From Candidatus Sabulitectum sp. (GTDB lineage: Bacteria; Fermentibacterota; Fermentibacteria; Fermentibacterales; JCC-6), in the NCBI GenBank assembly GCA_029940175.1, contig JAOZRM010000014.1, positions 1-23,755 on the forward strand: DNA of 23,755 bases, given 5' to 3'. Shown here in pieces: positions 16,480-23,752 of the stretch; positions within the stretch are counted from its first letter, which is position 1; every line of letters starts with the position of its first letter. The notes under the pieces are model-generated. The model saw only the letters and a program-made list of their open reading frames with translations, searched no databases and was not told the origin of the DNA. Made by a program: the position numbers and the translations under genes.

Positions 16480-18604
16480 TACACGATCCACTGTTAGAAT
16501 TGTTCTCCTTCTGCTGTTTCTTGTAGCAGGAGGCTTTGCTTTCCGCACGGTATTTGCGCAATCAGTAATGCCGCCTCCGTCTAGAATGCAGGGAGAAACC
16601 ACCCAGGCATACAGGTACACCCGACTGATCTCTGAGGGAAATGGGGTCCCTGCAGTGGATTCTCTCGTTATGCGTCCTGAGGGCATGCGCACAGCTGAAA
16701 ATTCCATTTTCGAAGAATACATTGCAGGGTGGATGCACAGAATTATCGGTGGAGATCTCAGCAAATTCCTTCTGATGTTCTGTCGTCTTTTCCCCCTCCT
16801 GATTCTTCCGATTATTTTCTTCTGGATGCGCGGTTTCAATTATTCCTTAAATGAATCTTTCGCAGGAGCGGGATTGTACGCTGTATTTCTTCCTGCGCTT
16901 CTCCGAACAAGAGGAGAGAGCTTCTACAGAGAAACAGTGGCATTACCACTGATTGCTGCAACTCTTGCTCTGACGGACATGGCAATTCAAAGTGACAGGA
17001 AAAATGATCTGAAATTTGCATTTGCAGCAGCGATTACATTATTCATGGCACTGGCATCATGGAAGGTGACGGGTTTTATCTCCTTTTTTGTTTTTACCTG
17101 GCTTGCCTTCAGAAGACCGGGGTTACGGGCTGTTCTTCCTCTTGCAGTCAGTCAACTGGCAGCATCTCTTCTTCTTGCTCATATGCGCCACGACGGTGCT
17201 ATTCTTTCTCCCGGCACTGTCATGGCTCTTGTTGCAGTGGCTTCCTCCTATTTAAAAACCAGAACATTGCCGTTCGCCGGAATTGCTGCTTCGATACTCA
17301 TACAGATGTTTGCGGCTTCCTCTGCCACAGGACATGTAGCATCTGTGTTGGCAGCAAAACTGAAATTCATGTTCAGCCATCCGGAGGACCCTTCATTACT
17401 CACAGGTGATGCCCGTCTATTCTGGGTAAGTGGATATACCAGCCCGTCAATCGGGCAGATTGTTCTACTTTTTGGAGTTGCAGCGCTTTTTGCCATCTGG
17501 GGCTGGAAGACATTCAGAAATAGGGCAGGGGGTTCACTCATGCTTTTTCTCATGCCACTTTCTGCAGCAGGATATCTTTTCTTCGACAGGCTTCATGTTC
17601 TTCTTGCCATCGGTATCATCCCGGCTGTAATTTCTGCTTTCGGGAAAAGAAAATGGATGCTTCCAGTTGTGCTTACTGTTTTCGGCACACAGGCGATGTT
17701 TGCTCCTCAAATCGCAGGCGTTCTTGCTAAAACAGGGATGTCTTTCGGTAATTCATCCTCTCTCCTGGGAGATGAGGAACTTGACGATCTGATCGAATGG
17801 GGAACCAACAACAGGGGTACTATGCTTTCTTTCTGGCATATTTCCGGGTTGCTTTCTGCTTATGCCGATATGCCGGTGGTCACTCACACATTCTTTGAGA
17901 ATTCCAGGAATCGGGAAACTATTATTGAGTTTGCCAGTAAAATTTACGACTCCGAAGAGGAAATGATCGAATTTATGGAAAGTCGCGGAGCAGACTATCT
18001 TGCCTACCAGGCTGATTTCATTTATGACAGAACTCCACAAGGGCTTCTTTACCTTGCAGCTCTCACCGAGATTCCGGATGGTTCTCTAGCCGTCAGACTT
18101 CATTACTATGCCCATTCTCTTCAAAGGCTTAAGCTGGTATGGCAGGGACCTTCCATCAGGGTATTTCAGATAGATGGAATCAACGCTGATCTTCCGAGAC
18201 ATCCATGCTGGGAAGCAAGATATGCATCATTCATTCACCAGAAGGAGATGGCAGGAGCTGTGATCAACTCTCCTGTTGAGACCGGTATATATCTTGCTGA
18301 TCAAGGTATGGCATCGGGAGACCCGCAAAAACTATCAGCAGCATTACTTATTTTTTCCGGGACTCAAGGTGAAGTTCCTGCAGATGCTGCGATCTCTCTT
18401 CTTCAGCAACTTCTCATGGCTCACCTTGATGGACAATATCACATTGACGATCTTGAACAAGACTTCATTGCATATCTTTATGCCTGGGGTCCTGACCCCC
18501 AGCTCCGGTTGGACCTTGTAAGACTTCTCAGAAGCAGTGGACTCGATCAGAGGGCAGAATTCCACATGGAAATAATTGAAAGAATGGGAAGAAACAGCTT
18601 ATGA
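16463..18604 (+). CDS. STT3-like GT-C membrane protein
   Basis: A 713-residue membrane protein with a signal-anchor helix (about 12-32), a first loop resembling the STT3/AglB loop (YRYTRLISEGNGVPAVDSL, 50-68, then RPEGM), and roughly ten more helices to about residue 420. The soluble part begins near LIEWGTNNRGTMLSFWHISG (443-462). This is where STT3 oligosaccharyltransferases have a helix followed by WWDxG, and it continues with the matching layout VVTHTFFENS and SEEEMIEFMESRGADYLAY. The WWDxG motif itself is replaced by FWHIS, so either the substrate differs or catalysis is altered. Residues about 600-713 are an extra helical region. STT3 enzymes move a lipid-linked glycan to protein asparagines; that role is inferred. 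It overlaps both mglA and dapF. Confidence 0.65.
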   Translation: MRGRADTRSTVRIVLLLLFLVAGGFAFRTVFAQSVMPPPSRMQGETTQAYRYTRLISEGNGVPAVDSLVMRPEGMRTAENSIFEEYIAGWMHRIIGGDLSKFLLMFCRLFPLLILPIIFFWMRGFNYSLNESFAGAGLYAVFLPALLRTRGESFYRETVALPLIAATLALTDMAIQSDRKNDLKFAFAAAITLFMALASWKVTGFISFFVFTWLAFRRPGLRAVLPLAVSQLAASLLLAHMRHDGAILSPGTVMALVAVASSYLKTRTLPFAGIAASILIQMFAASSATGHVASVLAAKLKFMFSHPEDPSLLTGDARLFWVSGYTSPSIGQIVLLFGVAALFAIWGWKTFRNRAGGSLMLFLMPLSAAGYLFFDRLHVLLAIGIIPAVISAFGKRKWMLPVVLTVFGTQAMFAPQIAGVLAKTGMSFGNSSSLLGDEELDDLIEWGTNNRGTMLSFWHISGLLSAYADMPVVTHTFFENSRNRETIIEFASKIYDSEEEMIEFMESRGADYLAYQADFIYDRTPQGLLYLAALTEIPDGSLAVRLHYYAHSLQRLKLVWQGPSIRVFQIDGINADLPRHPCWEARYASFIHQKEMAGAVINSPVETGIYLADQGMASGDPQKLSAALLIFSGTQGEVPADAAISLLQQLLMAHLDGQYHIDDLEQDFIAYLYAWGPDPQLRLDLVRLLRSSGLDQRAEFHMEIIERMGRNSL

Positions 18605-19422
18605 GAATGAGTGTGAGTATTCAGTTCCTGAAAATGAGCGGTGCAGGAAATGATTTCATAATGATAGACAATCGTAATGGAGAGTACACATCCCTGTTGG
18701 GAAAACAATCCATTGCTTCTCTTTGCAGACGAGGTCTTTCTGTTGGGGCGGATGGTCTTATAGAAATAGGAAGCAGTCCTGATGACAAGTACGCATTTGC
18801 CATGAAATACTTCAACTCTGACGGGGGAGCTGCAGGTATGTGCGGGAACGGAGCCAGGTGTATCAGCAGGTTTGCCGTTGAACTTGGAATTGTAAAACCT
18901 GGAGATGAATTCAGCTTTAAGAGCGATGCCGGAAGTCACCGAGGCCTTGTCACCGGAGAAAATGAAGCGAGAGTATGGATGACTGAACCGGTTCTTCATT
19001 TCCTCCAGAAGGAAATCAGACTGGAAAAGAGTATTCAGATTGGATTTGCAGACACAGGAGTTCCCCATGTGATTGTTTTCGCTGACAGTATTGAAGATGG
19101 TGCTTTTGAGAAGTATGCCGGCACTCTCCGGCGGCATAAGGAGTTTGGCAGCCAGGGAACCAATGTAAGCTGGGTGAAAGTTCTAAATGACGGATCTCTG
19201 ATAATGAGAACATATGAAAGAGGTGTAGAGGGTGAAACTCTTGCATGCGGCACAGGGGCAGTAGCCTCTGCTCTGATTGCATCTAAAAGGTTTGATACAA
19301 TTACATTACCTGTTAGAATAGCAGTGCGCAGCGGGTTGGATCTTACTGTGGGCAAGGACTCGAAAGGCTGGTGGCTCCAGGGAGAAGCCAGAATAGTTTA
19401 CAGAGCGGAGATGAGTTTTTGA
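18601..19422 (+). CDS. dapF: Diaminopimelate epimerase
   Basis: Converts LL- to meso-diaminopimelate for lysine and peptidoglycan. Both active-site cysteines are present: C81 in MCGNGARC and C216 in ACGTGAVA. The N-terminal motif SGAGNDFIMID and the segment GFADTGVPHVIVF are also typical. 273 residues is normal. ATG 18601 overlaps the previous stop as ATGA. ATG 18607 is an equally possible start and would cost two residues. Its presence implies a DAP-containing cell wall. Confidence 0.96.
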   Translation: MRMSVSIQFLKMSGAGNDFIMIDNRNGEYTSLLGKQSIASLCRRGLSVGADGLIEIGSSPDDKYAFAMKYFNSDGGAAGMCGNGARCISRFAVELGIVKPGDEFSFKSDAGSHRGLVTGENEARVWMTEPVLHFLQKEIRLEKSIQIGFADTGVPHVIVFADSIEDGAFEKYAGTLRRHKEFGSQGTNVSWVKVLNDGSLIMRTYERGVEGETLACGTGAVASALIASKRFDTITLPVRIAVRSGLDLTVGKDSKGWWLQGEARIVYRAEMSF

Positions 19423-19427
19423 AAAGA

Positions 19428-19503
19428 GCGGCCGTAACTCAGTTGGTAGGGCATCAGTCTCCCATACTGAATGTCGCTGGTTCGATCCCCGTTACCTTCT
19501 CCA
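19428..19503 (+). tRNA. tRNA-Gly(CCC)-like gene with badly paired acceptor stem (possible pseudo-tRNA)
   Basis: The 76 bases have the outline of a tRNA: T-A at positions 8-9, D-arm AACTCAGTTGGTAGGGC, a perfect five-pair anticodon stem (TCAGT/ACTGA, 19454-19458 and 19466-19470), loop CTCCCAT with anticodon CCC (19461-19463), a five-base variable loop, T-loop TTCGATC (19481-19487) and encoded CCA (19501-19503). The acceptor strands GCGGCCG and TACCTTC form only two Watson-Crick and two wobble pairs, with three mismatches. The D-stem has an A-C mismatch and the T-stem a T-C mismatch. The anticodon reads GGG glycine codons. It may be decayed, since tRNA-Gly(UCC) can read GGG, or be a divergent tRNA. 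Confidence 0.6.
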
Positions 19504-19519
19504 ATGCAGCGGGAACGGT

Positions 19520-20116
19520 ATGGTACTTCTGATTTTAGCTCTATTTACCACTGAGCGGACCCCTGTTCAAGTCATGTGGGATTTGAGATCAGGCCGCGAA
19601 ACATCTTCCATCCCTGCTATCATGGGATCATCTCTTTACCTCATGGCTAACATGAATTCAACTGACTTATCGGCGGAAAACCTTTTTGAAGGAATCATCG
19701 GTGGAGATCAATCTCTTGTAGTTCCTCTGACAGCTCTCATGGTTTCAGAGGGCAGACCACTACTGGGGGAGATCTACTGGGAGCTTGAGGGCAGTGAACT
19801 GCCTGCCACAAGAAAGGATCTTCTTAATGCTCTTGCCTGGTTCGGCAGGTATGAGCTTTACCCCGCTATGGCTCTTAATCCACCAGTACCTTCTGATATG
19901 GAGGGAACCCTGCATTCAGATCAATGCGGTGCAGTATGCGCTCTGGGATGGATGACCACCAGAAAAGACGGACTTTTTCACCAGGATGAACTCGTATCAC
20001 CCTTAGATATTCAAATTCTTTCATTGTTTTTTTCAGAGATTGACTCCAGCATTAGCTATATGCCCTTAAGTCTTATGAACCAGTTATTTACTTCTTCTAC
20101 TGGAGCTTCGCAATGA
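19520..20116 (+). CDS. Hypothetical protein with short hydrophobic N-terminus
   Basis: Not recognised. The 198-residue protein starts with a short hydrophobic run (VLLILALF), possibly a signal or anchor but weaker than typical. It then gives a mixed, mildly acidic sequence with two cysteines close together (DQCGAVCALGW) and no repeats or catalytic motif. It lies 16 bases after the tRNA-like gene and overlaps the CDP-alcohol phosphatidyltransferase by ATGA, so it is probably made with it. The start has only a weak GGGAA upstream. That the reading frame is real rests on its length, its lack of an opposing gene and its coupling. Confidence 0.7.
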   Translation: MVLLILALFTTERTPVQVMWDLRSGRETSSIPAIMGSSLYLMANMNSTDLSAENLFEGIIGGDQSLVVPLTALMVSEGRPLLGEIYWELEGSELPATRKDLLNALAWFGRYELYPAMALNPPVPSDMEGTLHSDQCGAVCALGWMTTRKDGLFHQDELVSPLDIQILSLFFSEIDSSISYMPLSLMNQLFTSSTGASQ

Positions 20117-20742
20117 CCTTTAATGAAACTCAGCAGAAGCGTCTGGAGCAACTGTCACGTGCTGTGACAATGATCAAGAGAACACAGGAACAGCTTCCCA
20201 TTCTTCCAGCTCTTGTGTCCTGGATCCGTATTGTTCTTCTTCCATTCTGCGTCTGGGCGGGGTGGAGTTCCAACTACTCTGCAATGTTCTGGCTTTGTCT
20301 TGTAGCCGCTTCAAGTGACTACATTGACGGCTGGCTGGCCAGAAGGCTCAAAAAATCCAGCACTCCAGGAAAAACTCTGGATATTCTTGCAGATAAGCTA
20401 TTCCTCTCTGTGATGCTGATATTCCTTGCACGGCTCGGGGTAGTAAACATGTTACTGGCCATGATTCCCGCCTGGTATCACATCACTGTTGTGCTGGGGC
20501 TGCTTGTGGTATCATGGAGCATAAAAATTCCAGTAGTTGCAATTACCACAAGCGAAAGACTTACTATCATACTCAGTTACGTACTGGTTCTCACTGCTGC
20601 AGGAACTCTTGCTTACCCGGACAAAAGCATTTTCTATAAAATTACAGGGGTAGCTCAAATTCTTACTCCAATTTCGACCCTTTTTGGTGTTGTAAGTTAC
20701 TTCAGATTTTCCCGGAGACTTATACAGAGGTATCTCCAATGA
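20113..20742 (+). CDS. CDP-alcohol phosphatidyltransferase (PgsA-like)
   Basis: A membrane enzyme that swaps CMP of a CDP-alcohol for another alcohol, usually making phosphatidylglycerol phosphate or a related phospholipid. The complete signature D-x2-DG-x2-AR-x8-G-x3-D-x3-D is at 69-94 (SDYIDGWLARRL, then G86, D90, D94). The N-terminal ALVSWIRIVLLPF (33-45) is the usual first helix, and about six membrane segments follow. At 209 residues it is slightly longer than PgsA, with a 28-residue polar N-terminal extension (NETQQKRLEQLS). Its nearness to TagD and a glycerophosphotransferase could mean a glycerol-phosphate product, but the substrate is undecided. Confidence 0.87.
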   Translation: MTFNETQQKRLEQLSRAVTMIKRTQEQLPILPALVSWIRIVLLPFCVWAGWSSNYSAMFWLCLVAASSDYIDGWLARRLKKSSTPGKTLDILADKLFLSVMLIFLARLGVVNMLLAMIPAWYHITVVLGLLVVSWSIKIPVVAITTSERLTIILSYVLVLTAAGTLAYPDKSIFYKITGVAQILTPISTLFGVVSYFRFSRRLIQRYLQ

Positions 20743-21416
20743 CAGCAATTATTTATCTATTTATCATCCTCGCTGGATCTTCACCAGCAGAGCTGGAGCA
20801 GGCAGGGCTTCTTTCTGAGGCAGGCGCTGCCTGGGAAGAGGAGAACAACCTTGCAGGACAAGTTCGTATCCTCGGCAGATTGATAGAGGAAGCCATTTAT
20901 GCAGGTGACGGCAGAAGAGCAGTTCTTCTTTCTACAGAGCTGCAAAGTGTTTTCAGGGATCAGGATCTCAACGATTTCTGGATGGCCAGAATTGCCTGGA
21001 CATCAGGTCTTTCTGAATGTGCGGTGGAACAGCTCATTCTGATCCCTCCGAATGATCCCTGGCTTTATCACAGGGCAAGGGGGCTCGCTGCACTTTTCCA
21101 GGAAAACAGTGTTGCTGCAGTAGAAGAGTTAACACTTTCAATTGCTTCCGCTTCTACATCCAGGGAGGCTTTCTGGAGCGCAATTGATCTATCTTCTGCG
21201 TATTTAATGGCTGGGATGTATGAAGAGGCTCTTCAACTTTCCCGGCTTTTTTGTGTACATTATCCTGGAGATGCACTTGGAATTGTAATGTATGGTTTGA
21301 GCCTTCAGGCATCAGGTCAGTTCAGTGAATCCTCCAGAGTTCTGGGTGCGGTCGATCCATCAAATACCGCAGCAAAATATATGTCCCGTGTAATTATGGA
21401 AGGATTTGAGCAGTGA
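20739..21416 (+). CDS. Secreted helical-repeat (TPR-like) protein
   Basis: A 225-residue protein starting with a signal-peptide-like segment (TAIIYLFIILAGSSPA, cleavage likely after about 16). The rest is helical with alternating alanine and aromatic residues, such as YHRARGLAALFQENSVAAV and SAYLMAGMYEEALQLSRLF, in the style of tetratricopeptide repeats. No catalytic motif is seen. TPR proteins usually act as scaffolds; here it would sit outside the cytoplasmic membrane. It overlaps neighbours on both sides (ATGA at 20739, GTGA at 21413), which ties it to the phospholipid and glycerophosphate genes. Confidence 0.75.
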   Translation: MTAIIYLFIILAGSSPAELEQAGLLSEAGAAWEEENNLAGQVRILGRLIEEAIYAGDGRRAVLLSTELQSVFRDQDLNDFWMARIAWTSGLSECAVEQLILIPPNDPWLYHRARGLAALFQENSVAAVEELTLSIASASTSREAFWSAIDLSSAYLMAGMYEEALQLSRLFCVHYPGDALGIVMYGLSLQASGQFSESSRVLGAVDPSNTAAKYMSRVIMEGFEQ

Positions 21417-22303
21417 AATTCATAAAAAAACTCTTCGGTAAAAGAAGAGAAGCGAAGGTTTCTTCGAACTGGAATGACTTCAGATTCCCGTCAGATATTC
21501 AGAAGCCTGAATCTGTTGGTGTTTTCTCATCCAATGATATCTCAGATGTCTGGTCTGCAGTTTACATGGCAAAAGCACTGCAGACAGCCTATCCTGGCAT
21601 CCCTGTTCATTTTGTGACTCATCAGGACGTGTGCGAACTTGCAGGTTTTCTTCCATGGACTCCGGAAATGCATCTCTACACAAGTGATGCTGGAGCCCCG
21701 GAGCCCGAACTTCCGGGAAACGTTTTGTTTTTCTGTCCCACACCCAGTGAAGATCTTGTAAGATTCATAGACAAAACTCCTCCTGCCGCCTGTGTTTCAT
21801 CCATTGAGCATCCTGCGGTTAATTTAAGAATTAAGACTGTAGCAGAGCTTCTTCCGGATAATGTGTACGGGGTTATGAGTGTTCTAAAAATGAAAACTGA
21901 CACAAGCTGGAAACCTGCCGTTCCGAGAATTCTAGCAGACAAGGCCTCAGCAATTCTGTCACCTGTGTCTCACAGAACATTACCCTACATTCTTGCCACA
22001 GAAGCAGCAGCTGCCATCTTCGACAAAAAGAGAGCAGAAGTACCACTGAAGGTTGTTCTTGTGGATGGCAAGAGCAGCAATATTCCACATGAGACAAACG
22101 AAGGCATCAAAGCTGCAATGGTGGCGGGAGCATCTGCTGTGGCCACCACAGAAAAGGATCTGTGGATTCACGCAAGAGCCCTTGGAATTCCTGTAATAGG
22201 TCTGGATCGAAAGGGAGCTTTCACAGGGTGGGGAGGGGAACCGGCAACTGGAGATACACAATTCCTCAACCAGTGGGCAACTCTCATAAGACATGGGTGG
22301 TAG
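21413..22303 (+). CDS. Possible GT-B (GT9-like) protein, function unknown
   Basis: Not firmly recognised. The 296-residue cytosolic protein starts with a basic tail (KFIKKLFGKRREAKV). Residues 35-70 (VGVFSSNDISDVWSAVYMA, then YPGIPVHFVTH) resemble the first half of heptosyltransferase-type GT9 proteins. The end, ATTEKDLWIHARALGIPVIGLD, sits where GT9 enzymes have a conserved D-S/T-G-x2-H motif before AaalG.P. The usual catalytic residues are not clear, so it may be a degenerate or different enzyme. The start is GTG in a GTGA overlap. It precedes tagD by a few bases. Confidence 0.6.
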   Translation: MKFIKKLFGKRREAKVSSNWNDFRFPSDIQKPESVGVFSSNDISDVWSAVYMAKALQTAYPGIPVHFVTHQDVCELAGFLPWTPEMHLYTSDAGAPEPELPGNVLFFCPTPSEDLVRFIDKTPPAACVSSIEHPAVNLRIKTVAELLPDNVYGVMSVLKMKTDTSWKPAVPRILADKASAILSPVSHRTLPYILATEAAAAIFDKKRAEVPLKVVLVDGKSSNIPHETNEGIKAAMVAGASAVATTEKDLWIHARALGIPVIGLDRKGAFTGWGGEPATGDTQFLNQWATLIRHGW

Positions 22304-22307
22304 AGCA

Positions 22308-22718
22308 TTGAAAAAAGTAATTACATACGGAACATATGACCTGTTCCACATCGGTCACTTGAATATGTTGAAAAGAGCAAGAGCACTGGGTGATTATCTG
22401 GTAGTTGCGATTTCCACTGATGAATTCAACACAGGCAAGCACAAGCAGTGTGTTTACCCTTACTCACACAGGGCTCAAATAGTTGAAGCGATGAAATTTG
22501 TTGACAAGGTTATTCCGGAAACAAGCTGGGAACAGAAAATCGAAGACATAAAGAAGTACTCCATTGATGTATTCGTAATCGGGGATGACTGGACAGGAAA
22601 GTTTGATTTTCTGAAAGAATACTGTGAAGTTGTTTATCTCCCAAGAACAAAAAGCATCTCAACAACAGCGATCAAAGACACAGTTCAGAGTGGTAAATCA
22701 ATTTCCAGCATCACATGA
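22308..22718 (+). CDS. tagD: Glycerol-3-phosphate cytidylyltransferase (TagD-like)
   Basis: Makes CDP-glycerol from CTP and glycerol 3-phosphate, the donor for glycerol-phosphate polymers. The small nucleotidyltransferase has ITYGTYDLFHIGH with the HxGH motif and ISTDEFN, and the typical YPYSHRAQIVEAMKFVDKVIPE, DVFVIGDDW and VVYLPRTKSISTTAIK. It follows Bacillus TagD closely. I prefer the TTG at 22308, which begins MKKVITYG as in the family and gives 136 residues. ATG 22293 is possible but adds a five-residue leader and overlaps the previous gene by 11 bases. It overlaps the next gene by ATGA. Confidence 0.9.
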   Translation: MKKVITYGTYDLFHIGHLNMLKRARALGDYLVVAISTDEFNTGKHKQCVYPYSHRAQIVEAMKFVDKVIPETSWEQKIEDIKKYSIDVFVIGDDWTGKFDFLKEYCEVVYLPRTKSISTTAIKDTVQSGKSISSIT

Positions 22719-23752
22719 AACTGCTCTTTTATGTGTCCAAGCTTTACTCGTTGCCGGTAATACAGCCGGTGGCTATTGAAGCCACACTGCGTAAAATTGA
22801 AATTGCTGTTTTTGCCAGTTCAAAGGTAGCTGGTATTCTTTCTGTTGAGTTTCCTGAGTTGAAAGTATTTACGGAACTGAAAGATGCAATTGACTTTCTA
22901 CCGGATTTTGTTCTCTGTCCGGGGAATTTTGTGGATTTTCGTCTTCCAGGGATCAAAGTTGAACTGTTCCACGGCATTGGTATTGAGAAGCCCTCTCATT
23001 ACAAGATCAGGCACTTCTTTGATCTGTACCTTACCTCCGGTCCGGTGGTAACAGAAAAATTCAAGAAAATACAGCAGAAATACACCTATTTCAAAGTGGT
23101 GGAAACCGGCTGGCCCAAGATGGATCATATCATGAGTTATGACACATTGAAGATCAGAAAGCGGTTCAATCTCCCATTGAACAGGAAGATAATTCTGTAC
23201 GCTCCCACGCACAGCAGCAGCATGGAATCTGCAGGAAGCGTAATCCCCGCAATCGACTCGATCATGAAACCGGATGAGATCTGGTTCTGCAAACCTCACG
23301 AGTTTATGGACAGAGAGCTTCTTCAGAAGCTGAAAACAAAAAATGTCAGGCTTGTAGAAAGTTATGACATCACGCCATACCTTCACATGGCAGATGTTCT
23401 TGTATCAGATACGTCATCAGTGATCTATGAGTTCATGGCTCTGGACAAACCGGTTATTACCTGCAGAACTCTTAGCAGGAAAGACAAAGGAATAGACATA
23501 CAGTCCCCTGATGAACTCAGGTCAGCTCTTGACCGGTCACTTCAGAACCCGGAGGAATTATCACACCTGAGAAGAAAGCATCTTCAGGAAGTGAATCCTC
23601 GTCTGGATGGCTCCATTTCCAGAGGAATCATCGATCTGCTCTTGTCAATTGATCCTACTATTCCTGTTGGCGAAGGTAGAAAGCCCATGAATCTCTTTCG
23701 AAAGATGCAGATCCTGTATCACAGTCGATTCCGCAAAGGATACCTGCGATAG
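22715..23752 (+). CDS. CDP-glycerol glycerophosphotransferase family protein (TagB/TagF-like)
   Basis: Most likely transfers glycerol phosphate from CDP-glycerol to a surface polymer or lipid. It belongs to the Glyphos_transf (PF04464) type by its ordered motifs: FHGIGIEK (85-92), YAPTHSSS (162-169), KPHEF (193-197) and ADVLVSDTSSVIYEF (226-240). At 345 residues it lacks the extra N-terminal region of full TagF, so it is nearer to the single-step TagB or to glycerophosphoryl transferases of capsules. It has a TTG/ATG-coupled partner in TagD just upstream. Its stop is three bases before the window ends, so the operon may continue. Confidence 0.88.
   Translation: MKLLFYVSKLYSLPVIQPVAIEATLRKIEIAVFASSKVAGILSVEFPELKVFTELKDAIDFLPDFVLCPGNFVDFRLPGIKVELFHGIGIEKPSHYKIRHFFDLYLTSGPVVTEKFKKIQQKYTYFKVVETGWPKMDHIMSYDTLKIRKRFNLPLNRKIILYAPTHSSSMESAGSVIPAIDSIMKPDEIWFCKPHEFMDRELLQKLKTKNVRLVESYDITPYLHMADVLVSDTSSVIYEFMALDKPVITCRTLSRKDKGIDIQSPDELRSALDRSLQNPEELSHLRRKHLQEVNPRLDGSISRGIIDLLLSIDPTIPVGEGRKPMNLFRKMQILYHSRFRKGYLR

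Noticed and set aside
18547..19137. 196-residue open frame on the minus strand opposite dapF
   Set aside because: It lies fully across dapF and the end of the STT3-like gene, has no recognisable domain, and the plus strand carries conserved active-site motifs. It is a shadow of coding bias.
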